DNA of 64,000 bases from Aphidius gifuensis (lineage: Eukaryota; Arthropoda; Insecta; Hymenoptera; Braconidae). The notes beneath the pieces were generated by a model. The model was not told where the DNA came from, searched no databases, and worked only from the letters and a program-made list of their open reading frames with translations. Both the position numbers and the translations under genes were made by a program. Below, one piece after another: positions 1 through 12,770 of the stretch; within the stretch, counting starts at the first letter, position 1, and each line of letters begins with the position of its first letter. The stretch is taken from the NCBI RefSeq assembly GCF_014905175.1, contig NC_057788.1:5084001-5148000 (forward strand), written 5' to 3'.

Positions 1-3000
1 GTGTTTTCATTTTAAATCCCTTTGCGAATTTTCATGCTTAAAACTTTAATTAGTATATAACTATTAAAAAAAAAAATACGTATTTTTTGTATTCCTAATT
101 TTTGCTCGTTTCATTTTTTTTTTTCTTTCTTTTAATTCTATTTCAAATTGTATTCGACTCAGGTTTTGCCACATTCTCTCTATTTCCATTTCATTGTACC
201 CAAACACATTTTACTCTCTAGTGTCTTTTTTTTTTTTTTTTATATTTTTTGTTTTTGGCATTGGAATATACGGTAAATGTAACATTCGGTGAGTTTGTTT
301 GAGCGTGTCGCAAAGCACCGAATGACCTCTTGATTATTCCAAGCTGCTGAACTAAAATGGCTTAGGGTTTGATACAGAGAAAACTTTCAACCCTTTATAC
401 ACATATATATGTTTAAAATCCTATTGTCCATTTTCCATGAATTTACTTTCAAATATTCAGTTTGTATTTCACGTCTGTAACTAATCCTTTTGTATATTTT
501 TATTTTTAAATATTTTTAAATTAATTGAAAATTAAGTAAGTTGTTAAACAAAATGTTAAGTTAAAAAATTTTTAACTGTACAAGATGTTTATTGATTTAT
601 ATAATTTTTTTGCATATACATATTTTTCTAAAATTTAATATATATTTTGCTAAATTAAAAAGAAAAAAAACTAATAAAATAAAACTTTCACGGTGGTCGG
701 CGGCACCTTGATAGACTAGTAATTTAAAAATCTTCAATATGAGCCAAATGAATAAATTTGTACCATCAAAACACAGCATGGATTCTTTAATCCTAACCGA
801 TATGTAAAATAAAAATTAAATAAAAACAATTTTTTAACGTGCCGACAAAGTTTATATGTAGTGACAAATACAAGATTTTTGTACACGATTTTAATTAACT
901 AAAAACACCATTCTTGGAAAGTTTCAAGGTTATCAAATAAACATGTATTTTTTTGGATTCACAAAAAAGATAGCAAAACTGTTATCCTGAAGATTCTTCA
1001 TTCGAAACGAAAACAATAAAATCTTTTTAAAAAAATAAACAAGGATATAGATTTAAAAGACAAAACAAATATTTTGATGGTGTCGACGCTAACGGAATTA
1101 AATATATATATATATACATTTTTTTTTATTACCCTTTTCTCTTGAGACTTTATCGTATTTAAATTCAAGTGAAAAATATCATGATATAAAATTTAAAAAA
1201 GTCTATATATAAAGTTAAATTGTATAGCTATAAAAATCAAGTACCGCAATTCCGCATTGAAACCTTGGCACTCGATCTTCAAGATTGGACAAAATCCATT
1301 CGATTACTTTGAGTAATAAAACTTGTTCACTTGGCTTTTATTAGTTATTTTCAAAGTCATATAAGTAATTTATTAAATTAATAATATCATCACCCCAAAC
1401 TTGATTTATTTATTATTGTTAAATTTTTCAATTCCGACTTTTTTAATATATAAATTATTTATTTTATTTTCTCATATATGTTGCCAATATTGCAAGACGT
1501 TTTTACTGCAACTTGATTGAAAATTTATAATTCTATTTTCAAAATAAATTGGATAATTAATCATCAATCTGGTTTTTTTTTTTTTTTAAATACATTAATG
1601 TAAAAACGAGCTAAAATAATAACTTGATAAGTTAAATTGATTTTTGTATAATGTTTTTTTTTTTTTTTTTGTTGAAAATATCAAACCATCATCATAATTT
1701 CAACAAGATTTTATCAAATACATTTTTTTTTTACTATATTTACGAAGCCTTATATAGATACAGGTTATATGCATTTACTTTTGTGTTACCTGTACGAGAT
1801 TCATTGGGCATAGTTTTACGATTCAAGGTTCAGTTTCCATATATGTACACCACAAAAGTGCTGTGAAAAATTTAACGATGGGTGAAAAATAAGTGGAAAC
1901 TGACTCAACCAATACCCAGTTTATCGTTGCGGAAGCTCGTATTTTTTTTTTTTTTTTAAAATAGCAAGAAAAATTTTTTAGAAAAACAGAAAATATTGAG
2001 TATTATAGAATACATAAAAATAAAATATAAAATAAACGGATCAGTGATTTTGGCGTCAATACTGTATAACTTGCCAAAAAAATAAAAAAAATAAAAAAAT
2101 AAACAGTTATATAACGTAAATTATTGTAAAATAATATTAATTTTTTTTTTCTATCTAAATAATAACTATAATAAATTTATAATAAAAATATTATTTAAAT
2201 GATAATTTTATATTTTATAAGTCGTCATTTAAGATTATCATGAAAATAAAAATTATATATATTTTTCATTTATTTAATTAAAAATAATACTTTGTAATAT
2301 TTAAGTTAAAATTATTTCGAGATAATCATTTAATAGTTATTTTTTTTTTTTAAATTGATACATACAATTTATTAAATATATAATATACCGATGGCAAGCT
2401 ATACACAAAGATAATTGATATTAACGTTGAAATAAGATTATATATTTTGCGTTGATAATATACACAGATAAATGATAAGAAAATAAAATTGTATGAGATT
2501 CATTACGGAAGTAATATGTTTGTTAAACACATGTCGGTGACTAAGTAAACTTACTCGGTAAATTTTCTTTAGGAGAACTAATAATTACAGCTTGAATTGT
2601 AGACAACATCAATTACTTCAAACAAAAAAATAAAAATATAAACTCTTGTGCCTGAAGAATCATTGCTTATATGAGCCGAGCATTTTATATAATTATATAT
2701 GTATCGTTTCTCTTGAATTAAGGTTAGTAGTTTGTATATATATTTTATTTTTTTTTTATTTTTTTACTTTATTCTATTTATTATTCAAATTTTATCCGTT
2801 TGTGAAAGTTTTTTTATTTTTTTTCTGTAATTAAATCAAAGAAAAAAATATGATAAATTTGATAAACGATCTTTATAGCAACATATATTGATGATGTGAA
2901 TGTGGGATTTGATAATATATTTATTTTCCAACTGGATCCAATAAAAGCTCGCAATATTGACTCTTAAATATATATCTACGCAAAGTTTGTATAAAATATA

Positions 3001-4860
3001 ATCAATACTATGGAAAACTTCATTTTTGATATCATCTTATCGTGATATAAAATGATTTCGTTTGATAGTAATAATTGAATGAGGTAGAAAATTTTTAAAC
3101 TGCAATATTTCTAATCCAATTTGAACTGTTGAATATTAAAATAAATTTCAAATTTTATTTGTAGATATAATATTTTTGCATATTAATAGATTAACTTGAA
3201 TATTAAATAAATTTAAGTATTAATTTTAATGCTCGTATGTATAATTTATATAAATTTTTTTGTTTTTTTTTTTTCAATTTTTTCATTATTTTACATCTTG
3301 GCTTATCGTTTTTTTTGCCGAATGAAAATATATTTACGTAATTATATTATTTATGATATTGTCTATGTGAAAAGTAGACAATGAAAAATTTTATTTTTCA
3401 TTCAATTGAATATTCGATACACGTGAATGCAAGTTGAACGATAAAATTCAAACAAAATTCAAATAAATATATATAGATATTTACCAATCTGACATCCAAT
3501 TCTACCAAAAAAAGTTTCAATCTCCGATCTTGACTCCTCTATACATACATGATTTTTTGTTTTGTTTTTTTTTTTTTTATATTTTTTCTTTTATTCGTTT
3601 CTCAGTACGATGTCAGTTTCTTGATATTCCCAGTTGATTTTGTTGAGGGAAAATCAAAAGCATCCCAAATGTAAAGTTGGTCTATATTGAGAATGTCTTT
3701 AGAATGACAGGTTCCATTCGTTGTGAAAGAGTTTGTTTTTGTTTAGTTAACCAAACAAAAAGTCATACAAGACATTTGAACACAACTGAACTAGACATAT
3801 ATATTATTTGTAAAATGAAAAGACATGAATCTAAGGGTTTATAGTGTTTACTTTTGTCATTTATTATTTTATTTTTTATTTATCCTTTTTTTTTTTATAT
3901 TATGAGTCGAAAGAAAAATAAAAAAAAAGCTCTTCTGACTGATTAAAACCAGTTGAAATAATCTAATAATAACTGATTCAAGTCACGATGAAAATAAATC
4001 CATGCTCACACCATAAATTAAATTTTATATATAGTCGTTTTTTTTTTATTCATATTTTTTTTATTCTGTTGATTTTTCATCTTGCATATTCTGAATCAAG
4101 AGAATGATAATATTCCTAACGAATAATAATTTTTATCTCTAACCTCTTGTTCACGATATTCATTGAGGCTTCCTATTCTCATGCTGGAGGCATAAGAATA
4201 ATTGGAAACACGAAGCGTGCATCGATCGATGAAGTAAATCACTCTCCGGCAATGTTGGATATAAAAAAAAAAAAAAAAAAAAAACAAGCTAGAGAGAAGA
4301 AAAAAAATTTAGAGGCAAGAGATTAAAACAAAAAAAAAAAAGCAGCTACATAATAAAAAAAAGAAAATCGACATTAAATCCACCCACTGTCGTAATGCGT
4401 GTGTAGTCGTGAATTATTATTTTCTTTGTCTATTTTTTTATGGCACACCTGAGGACCACTTTAAACAAAATATTCTCATGCACTTATTTTCCGATAAAGC
4501 TTAAAATTCACATCACGATTCTATACATGACATCTTCCATATCTACACCATAGCACTATATATGTATAACTTGTGTATGAAATTTTCCATCGTATTCCTG
4601 GACGTACATCGAATCCAATCTCAAAAGTCAATTTTATTTTAGTAACGTGACATGTCTTGCAACATGTATTTGACATGAATTTCAGATAATATTTTAGATT
4701 CATGTCAAAGAATCAATTATTTATTTATTCATTTATTCGAAAAAAAAAAAAACCAAATAATATTATATTTTATATTAAATTATAATTTTAATAACTCGAA
4801 TAAACATAATATATATATCAATCGTTAAATAATATTTATATAATTCCCATGGTTTTCTTG
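1..4860. other. AT-rich low-complexity DNA, no gene seen
   Basis: Poly-T and poly-A tracts of 8-20 nt, short ATAT runs and no frame of normal amino-acid composition. All ORFs are homopolymer-driven. Small patches of normal complexity occur near 280-380, 1740-1900 and 4120-4260, without splice or promoter support. Confidence 0.7.
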
Positions 4861-6340
4861 ATATTCCCCTAACAAATGACAATTACACTCAAAGAGATTA
4901 CATTTGAGATATTCTCTGTTTCAGCCAACTGGGTATAATCCACCTACCAGAATTGCAATTCAAGGGCGTCAGGTGGTCGACGTTAATCACTCGAAGGAGA
5001 AAACGCACAACCCGGTACACATATATATACATATATAGATACATAGTGACATAGTATAATACATACATTTCAGTCAGCAGAGAGAAAACGATGAAGGAGA
5101 AACTATCTATCCACTGGGACGTCTAGCTGAACATGTCGTTGATCCATATAGAATCTAGTGAAGGACTTTAGCTGATGTTGTATAGCTATATGTATATAAT
5201 TTTATACAAATACATGGAATATATATTATATATATACAAGCTGGGTACAACTCGTCCATGCAAATGAGATGAGAGTATTTGGCATCACCCTATATCTCTG
5301 GACCCTTTTATACAACTAAAACAAGTTACGTACGATGAGTGGGTGACAAAGATGGGTAATTTAAAATTGGATTTACCAATGTATTAGACAAAAAGAAAAT
5401 TACAATTAAACAAAGATGAATAAAGTAAAAATAAAGTTGAGGGTTTACTAGTGGACGTTAGAAAGGTTTATGTTGGGTTATTTCATGAAGAGAAACGCGG
5501 TTTATGCTTATATGATAGTGGTCGCTACAAGAAGAAAGGGTGACTATATATGCATGCATGTAGTTTGATACTCCTAACCACTGAACACTATATATTGTTG
5601 GAATTTAGATATATATATATATATTGTGAGACATTTAATTGAAATACAGAAGCACGTTCCTATGGTCATAGTAACAGCAACTAGACATACTACTACTGAT
5701 TGATAGTACACGCCTCGCTGCATCAACAATTTCTACATGAGCATTTATGATCAGGACAAAATTTGTGTTTCATTAATACTACTAATTGTAAAATTAAATC
5801 AAGTAAATACCAAACATTTTCTATTATTAAAGTTAATTAATTTCAATGTTAATATCTTGTGATCACCAACTCATTAAAATAACAATCAGCACAGTTTTCA
5901 AATACAATGATTTATATTGTTTTTGTGTTTGTTGATTGTGATGAACACAATTTTGTTTTTCATTTTAATTACATATATAAATTTTAGATTAAACTGAAAT
6001 AAATATAAAAATAAAGCAGTTTATTTATTGACAATTTTTGAATTATTGAAAATTGATTGTTTATGAGGCATTATACCCGGATTTCCACTCAATTTAATAA
6101 TACTAAGTAATCCAGAGGGTGGCCAATTCGATCAAGTAGTATATATATAGTTGAGTGTGATCAAGAGTCGATTGTGGCCTATAAGTTTAGCTAAAATTTT
6201 TCCCCCATGTCAACTGTTGAAAAACTGATAAACACACTGAGCGATTTTTCATAATATAGATATATATATTTAATGTGTGTATGCGTGGTGTTGTTATGTG
6301 AGTGAAATATATATATTTAGTGTATATTGTTGAATCTCAG
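4861..6340. other. Island at 4900-5340, then AT-rich DNA
   Basis: 4900-5340 is of normal complexity (for example AAGGGCGTCAGGTGGTCGAC) with no open frame worth reporting. From about 5600 the sequence returns to AT-rich with a TA run near 5605. Possible regulatory DNA. Confidence 0.4.
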
Positions 6341-6490
6341 TGTACATGTACATAGGCATATGCAGGAATGAGGGCTCCCACGCAATCTCCGCGGCCATGC
6401 GTCAAGCTAATCTTTACCTCTCGTATAGAAAGGGTCGCCGCCATATTCCTCGTGGTTTTAATCTAGATATCGTTGTGTTGAAACACAGGG
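6340..6490 (+). other. GC-richer island with YY1/Pho-like motif
   Basis: It contains CCGCGGCCATGCG and GCCGCCATATTCC. The reverse complement of the latter matches the YY1/Pho core ATGGCGGC. One + frame is open from an AG at 6365 to CACAGG|GTAAAA at 6489, giving 41 varied codons, but at this length an open frame is expected by chance. It could be a regulatory element, a promoter or an exon. Confidence 0.35.
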
Positions 6491-7046
6491 TAAAATTTTT
6501 TTTCTACACATATACATATTTGATATATATTTAATTTTTTAAAAATATATATACTTCTTTTTATACAACCCAATGTTTAGCATATCAGTTTGTATATACA
6601 ATAAAACTTTTTGACGTGATCAGTTTTTTTTTTTTTTTTGAAAGTATATTTTACAGTTGTACTGTGTGTATATGTACAAGTCTGGTTATTGATCTTGTAA
6701 TCACTGAATTTATATTTGGCATGTTTGAATATGTACATGATAAGATTGATCTACCAGCTGGCCATCAAATAGCTTTTCAATAGACTCTTTGATCCGCGTA
6801 TATAAAATTGCAACAAAATAATATTACTCAACTCGCGGTAATATTATTTTTAATATTTGAATTTTATATAGCACATACTTTTTTGAAACTAAATGAATAT
6901 TTAAATTTGTTGATTAATTAGAAAATTACATGTTGAATTTTATAATCAATGTGATTTATTGAATTCAAGTTTACGAATAAGATGAGCCTCGTGCCAAAAG
7001 AAACTAACTTATTACAAAACCCTCGCATATCAATGCGCCACAAGAC

Positions 7047-7089
7047 CCATGAATCTACGAATAACTGTTTTCGTACAGTCGATTCATGG
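7047..7089 (+). other. Bulged stem-loop
   Basis: CCATGAATC (7047-7055) pairs perfectly with GATTCATGG (7081-7089). Inside it, ACTGT pairs with ACAGT around a 6-nt loop, with an asymmetric bulge on the left arm. It may be a structured RNA or DNA element or chance. Confidence 0.4.
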
Positions 7090-7904
7090 TATAAGAACGT
7101 GCCTAAAATTTTTATGGCTCATTATATTTTTTTTATATAATACAACCATTCGAGCAATACAAGCTAAGAGGAAAAAATGTAGAAAAATCGAAAAATCCTG
7201 AACGTGTGTAACGTGCAATATTTTTTAGGGTGTAAAGGTAAATATATATACACTTGATAATGATATCAAAAAAAGGGATTGATAAATTTTTCAATAGTTT
7301 ATTTTATTTTTTTTTTCGATTCATTTTTTTTTTTTTTCTCTATTGACTGTTGAATTTATTTATTTTCCATTGAAATTTGTATTTTATATTTTTCAAATAT
7401 TTATGTGATGGTTAAACCCATAAGTCAATATAATTAAAATTTATTAAACAAATAAAATATATGATTTTTTGCAAATTCATATTAAATATTTATTTTATTA
7501 TTATTATTTATTTATGAGTGGAAAAAACGAGTATAGTAAAAAATAATAAAATGTATATTTTCAATTTGATTTTAATTAAATATTTTTGTATTTATTTTGT
7601 TATTTATAAATAATAATTTATATTGAAATTTAATGGCACAATTTGAGTGAGTCATTTTCACCTTGTTATAAGTTAAAATTGATTATACATTTAATCGAGT
7701 CAGTGGGTATATGTGTAGCAACAATTTGAAGTTGATTTTGTAACAACTGGACCACGTTGGTACAGCTTAGAAACTATTACCAAGGTATGTATATAATATA
7801 CATAAGTATATTACATTGCCATTGGCAGTCAGTATCCGGTGTTCGTCTGCGCATCCCCTTTAACTAATATATTTGAAGCCTGAAGCCGCTTTTGTAATAC
7901 CCTC

Positions 7905-8275
7905 CGAATATACACAATATTCCCCAGTTCGCCCTCTTTCAAATCCCTCTTCTTTTCTCCCTCTTGTTTCATCGTTTTTCGTCCTCACTATGCACTTCTT
8001 GTCTCCCTTGTCCTAACCCTCGTTAGGCATTCTCTTCATCCTCTCGTTCATGTTATCCACCACCTCTTGTCATCTACCAACACCACTTTACCAAATACAA
8101 GCTCGGCTTTTCTCTGTCCCCCTTCTTTATTTTACTCTCCACCACTCACTTTACCCTTCGTTTCAAAAGCTTCAAGTCAGTTTTTAATCACAGAGTAAAT
8201 GCGTCCCTAGGCTTTACCCCTCTGAAAATTGCGAACTGCTACCATGCTCTCTCTGTTACTCTTTCTATGTCAACC
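7905..8275 (+). other. Strand-asymmetric pyrimidine-rich stretch
   Basis: The + strand is strongly C/T-biased for about 370 bp (runs such as CCCTCTTTCAAATCCCTC and TTTTCTCCCTCTTG), against a background where A and T are balanced. No frame is convincingly coding. Such bias can mark a decayed simple repeat, a polypurine/polypyrimidine structure or the flank of a transcription unit. Confidence 0.5.
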
Positions 8276-8295
8276 CTAAAAAAAAATTCATCGGC

Positions 8296-8314
8296 TGTGT
8301 GTGTGTGTGTGTGT
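8296..8314 (+). repeat. (TG)n microsatellite
   Basis: Nine and a half TG units just right of a pyrimidine-rich stretch. Confidence 0.95.
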
Positions 8315-9399
8315 TGTGCAAAATGAAAAAAAATTGTGATAAAACAAAAAAATAAAAATATGACTTTGTTCTTTCTCATTTGTCGGTGATCCTCAATACT
8401 CGAAAAAAAAAAAAAAAATCTATATACCAAAACGTATTGTTTTTTGAAAAATAAATAAAAAAAAAAAGCATTCTTTCATACTTGGTTATTTTCACTACTT
8501 TGACATGACCACAGTTTATTTTTATTATTTTCTTTTTTCATTCAAAATAAGCAAATAAATAAAAATACATAAAATCGAAAAATTTACGGGACAAATTGTC
8601 GATTTACGTTAATACATATTATGGCTTTTGTGTGATATGAATTCCAAATCATCTCATATACACGCTTTTGAAAAAGTGCGAAATCATTTTTTTTTTTTCC
8701 TCTCTGCAGTTGAAAAATAAGTTGAAATAAAAGTATAAAAAAAAAAGTGAAAAACAAGGGTCAAACAGTATATTTTTCAACTTTTTCATTTCACGTTAAA
8801 ATATTATGCTGAATCATTGGCAATTTACTAAACCCAACAGTACAAGAATAAAAATACAAAATGTAATAACAAAAAGACAAAAAAAAAAAAAAAAGAAATT
8901 TACTTTTTCCAATTGCAGTATTACAGAGAAAAAAAAATCTAAAAATAGGGTTTACTTTTTGAGTTATTCCCCAAGCGTGAAAGAGTTCAACTATGATACT
9001 TTTTTATTTAACTGTCCCTAACTGGGAAGCAAGTTAAGAGCCAAACTTGACCACACGAAGAAAGCCCAAAAGTGTCAACATATCTCTATATATATTGTTG
9101 AACTTAACTCGTAAAATAGTAATAAATGGTCTCCTATATATACCATACCATACACAAGAAGAAGGGTAATTCAAAGTAAATCCAAACTTGAGATTTTTAT
9201 TTTTAATTTATCACAGATACATGCACATCTCTCCAGTGTGCCATCTGACAAGATTGAAAATAGAATGATAAAATAGCATAGATATACACGAATGTACAAG
9301 AATTGAAAGATATCGATAAATCAAGGTTAAAATCAATTGAACAGTGAAAAAAAAAAAAAAGTATACATATAAATGCAGCACATCTTTGGTTTGAATGTC

Positions 9400-9839
9400 A
9401 GTTGAAAATCTCAGTGTGTACCCCGTTCAGTTGTATCGTTTGAAGCGCACCGTGACACGCATAAATTACGATGTAATTACAGTCTACGACGATCACGATC
9501 ACGGGGGCCTCCGCTTTGGAAATACGACAGACAGATCCGATCTCCTCGCTTCGTGAAGATATATATATGTATACCTTAACCGTAAGAATTGTGATGGCGT
9601 TGGGCGCCCCACGTTATTTCTACCAGCGTAACGCCGTCGAGATAACCTTAACCACGATTGCACGAGGCCAGAGTTAAACGCAGTAACCGGAATCATGCCT
9701 TGAAATCGACGTTGGGAAGTGTCTTGCAAGAGACCCAGTTTATACTTTGTACCATCTTATACATCGTGCATAAAATGAAACAAATGAAAGGACAACACTC
9801 TCGCACATCAATGACACAACTAGCAAAACATATATTGCA

Positions 9840-9840
<1 letters not shown>
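9400..9840. other. Complex island, probable non-coding
   Basis: Normal-complexity DNA with frames open on both strands (a 76-aa minus frame and a 62-aa plus frame overlapping it). Neither has a recognisable domain or splice context. Openness on both strands fits higher GC rather than a gene. Confidence 0.4.
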
Positions 9841-9870
<30 letters not shown>

Positions 9871-9872
9871 AT
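9841..9872 (+). repeat. (AAAT)8 microsatellite
   Basis: Eight perfect AAAT units, followed by an interrupted ATGAATAAT. It lies at the right edge of a higher-complexity island. Confidence 0.95.
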
Positions 9873-10609
9873 GAATAATATTGTGGTGCTACAGGTATTT
9901 TGTCTTGTTTCTATTCTTGTACACTACATATATAATTTGCCTATTCGTGATTCGAGGTTGATCTCTTCTGACACGACTTAAACATGGAAAAATTATTTTT
10001 TTTTTTTTGTTTTCCTGATTCTTGACTAACGTGATTTATTTTTAGAATATTTTTTATATAAAAATATTATCCATAACAAGTCCATAAGTTGAAGAGACCT
10101 TTTGAACCATCAAAAAGTTATTTATTTTTTTTTTCATTTGATGATATTAATAATTATGTAATAATGCCAAGTAGATTATAATAAATAATTTTGTCTGACT
10201 AGTATTAAAATATTTTCCTTGACAGCACAAAAACAATAACCCTTAATAATAATAATGAGAATTTAAATTTATAGAAATTATTGAACAAATTCAAAACGGA
10301 AATGAATTTAAAATCCTCATGCCTCATGACTTTATGAGTGGAAAATGTATTATCCAAAGTAGATTTTATCAATGAGTTATGGATAATGTATGAATTTAAT
10401 AGCGCTGACAGGACACATATATGTTTTACCCAATTGAAAAATCATAAAAAAAATATATATATGAAAAAATAAAAAAAGAGCAGTGATAAAGATAAAAAAT
10501 GACGTTGATTATATGATGAGAATATAGTGATAAAGATGGGAGTGAAGAGGACAAAAAAATGAATAACAAAATATAAAAAAAAAAAAATAATAAAAGCAAG
10601 TCAAAGGTG

Positions 10610-12770
10610 CTTAATACTACTACCCATATTCTATAACAAAAACTCAGCGAACCAAATCTCCGGCACAACCTGACTAACTCCGAGCAAAATCCACCCACCC
10701 ATACAGCTGACCTGTCCTCTTTGCTGCTCAACTGAGCGCTGCATTTTCTAGATCGGGTGCGATGTTTACTCTAAGGTAAATCGAACGGATGCTCTGGGTC
10801 GCTATTACACAGGAAACACGTCAAGGAATCCGCTACTCAAGCTCATCCGGTTTAACAATAGATTAAAACAAAATATTTTTCGAAAATCAATGTGTTATTA
10901 TTTTTTTAATTTTTCAAATGTTATCAAAAATCAAATTATTATTTCTTTTATTTTTGACATCAATCTAAATTTTTTACTCTGATAATTTCATATTTTCTCC
11001 GTGGCTTTATACAAAAATGCAATCAATTTTTGGATATAGTTTTTGAATTATTTTTTCATTCGCTACGTTTGTTACAAAATGTTAGCAATCATGTGCGGTA
11101 TATTTAAAAAAAAACTCCAACAATTGACTTTTTTTTCGACTTCAATTTCCTATGAATTTGTTTTTTTTTTAAATTTTTATTTCGAATAACTTTTTTTTAG
11201 GTTGATATTCAATGTGATTTTTTTTTCTTTGTGAAACACACAATAGACAATATCCCTGTAATGCCAGTATAAAATAAAAAAAAAAAGATGAATGTACAAA
11301 TTGTTTGAAGAAGGATATATACTCAAATCTTTTGCGTGAAATTTGAGAGGATATAGAATTAGATCGTAATATCGTTTGTTCAACTCACCAGGCGTCATTC
11401 AAAGTTTCGCCGTCATTTATACATATATAGTATATACATGTCCTTTCGTGTTTCGCCTCGAGATATTCATCAGTTCGTGTCAAGGGGTTGCTGCTTGGCG
11501 TGCAACCCTCGTAGCAAATGGTTCACCTCCCCGCGACATTCTCAAGTATACGCATTTGAGATCTTTCTTTTTCGTCTTTGAATGAGACTTTTGCTCAGGA
11601 ATCACTGAAAAAAAAAAAACAAATAATAATGATAATATAAAATAAACAAAAAGAAAAATGATAAAACTGTTGAGAGTTTGCCACAGAAGCAAAGATAAAT
11701 TTTAATAAGGCGCAAAAGGGTTTTTTTTTTTTCTGTCTTCTTTGACTGTATTTAAAATAATAGACTCTTCATATTTTTTATTGTAGCTTTTTTTTTTTTT
11801 AAATATACTTTTATGTAAGACAGTAAATTATTATTATCATTGAATCTTATTAAACAAAAGTTTAAATTAAATTTTTATTTTACTGATGATGTTGAATTTA
11901 TTATCTTATTAATGAGCAACTCATCGTGCTAGAAGTGATGGACTATATCTCAATCATAATGAAAAATTGTACGAAACAAATAATCAATATGAAAAAAAGA
12001 AATTAATTAAATGAAAGTAGAAATTTATTATTTTTTTTAATATACAGATGTATAGATATGTCAAGTCAATATCATCGAATAAATTAATTTGTATAAATAA
12101 AATGAGCTTGTGTGTATAGTTTCAAATCAAACTGCGAGATGCGGGTCACAAATGATTGAATGCGATTTAATTGCCGACCGATTAAGCATGATGATACATC
12201 AACTTGTGTCTTGTATAAATAGTTTGAGGCTTTATTTGATGCACACAATTAGTTCATCCATATATACACACACCAGTGAATTATTCGTTGTGTTAATGAG
12301 TTTGTCTCTTGTCTATAGTTAAAATTAAAATTTCATTTTGAAAACGGAAATTATTCTGTTAAAATGATTATAATATCTTGCTGATAATTTTACAAGAATA
12401 TTAATTGAAAATTTTATAATCAACTGAGAATATTCCCCAAAGAGAAAGGGAGAAAAATAAAAAATTTATACATTTAGGGTTGAAGTTTGTTTTTTTTTCT
12501 TTTTATTTCTCAATGGGAATGAGACAAGGTTTTATCAACGGAAATTGGCCGGAACACAAGCAAGATATCACTCCGGTACGATCTTTGGATGGCATTTCTG
12601 GTCATAGCTATCTGCAACCGGATTTTATGCTATGCATCTCTTCTTGCCTGGCGTATTATCATCGTAACTCATACACACCCCAATCTTCGCAGTGATTCCT
12701 TCGTCATGTTGCCTAACCGTATTATAGAATTTCTCTACCTCGCTCTTCCGTATGTACACAGTAATATACT
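10610..12770. other. Series of islands in AT-rich DNA
   Basis: Islands of normal complexity lie at about 10620-10860, 11330-11600, 12100-12330 and 12510-12760, separated by poly-T-rich DNA. None has a convincing coding frame. I see no RNA gene in them. Confidence 0.4.

Noticed and set aside
10426..10731. 101-aa minus frame
   Set aside because: The N-terminal part lies in an island but the remainder is Phe/Leu/Ser low complexity; no domain seen.
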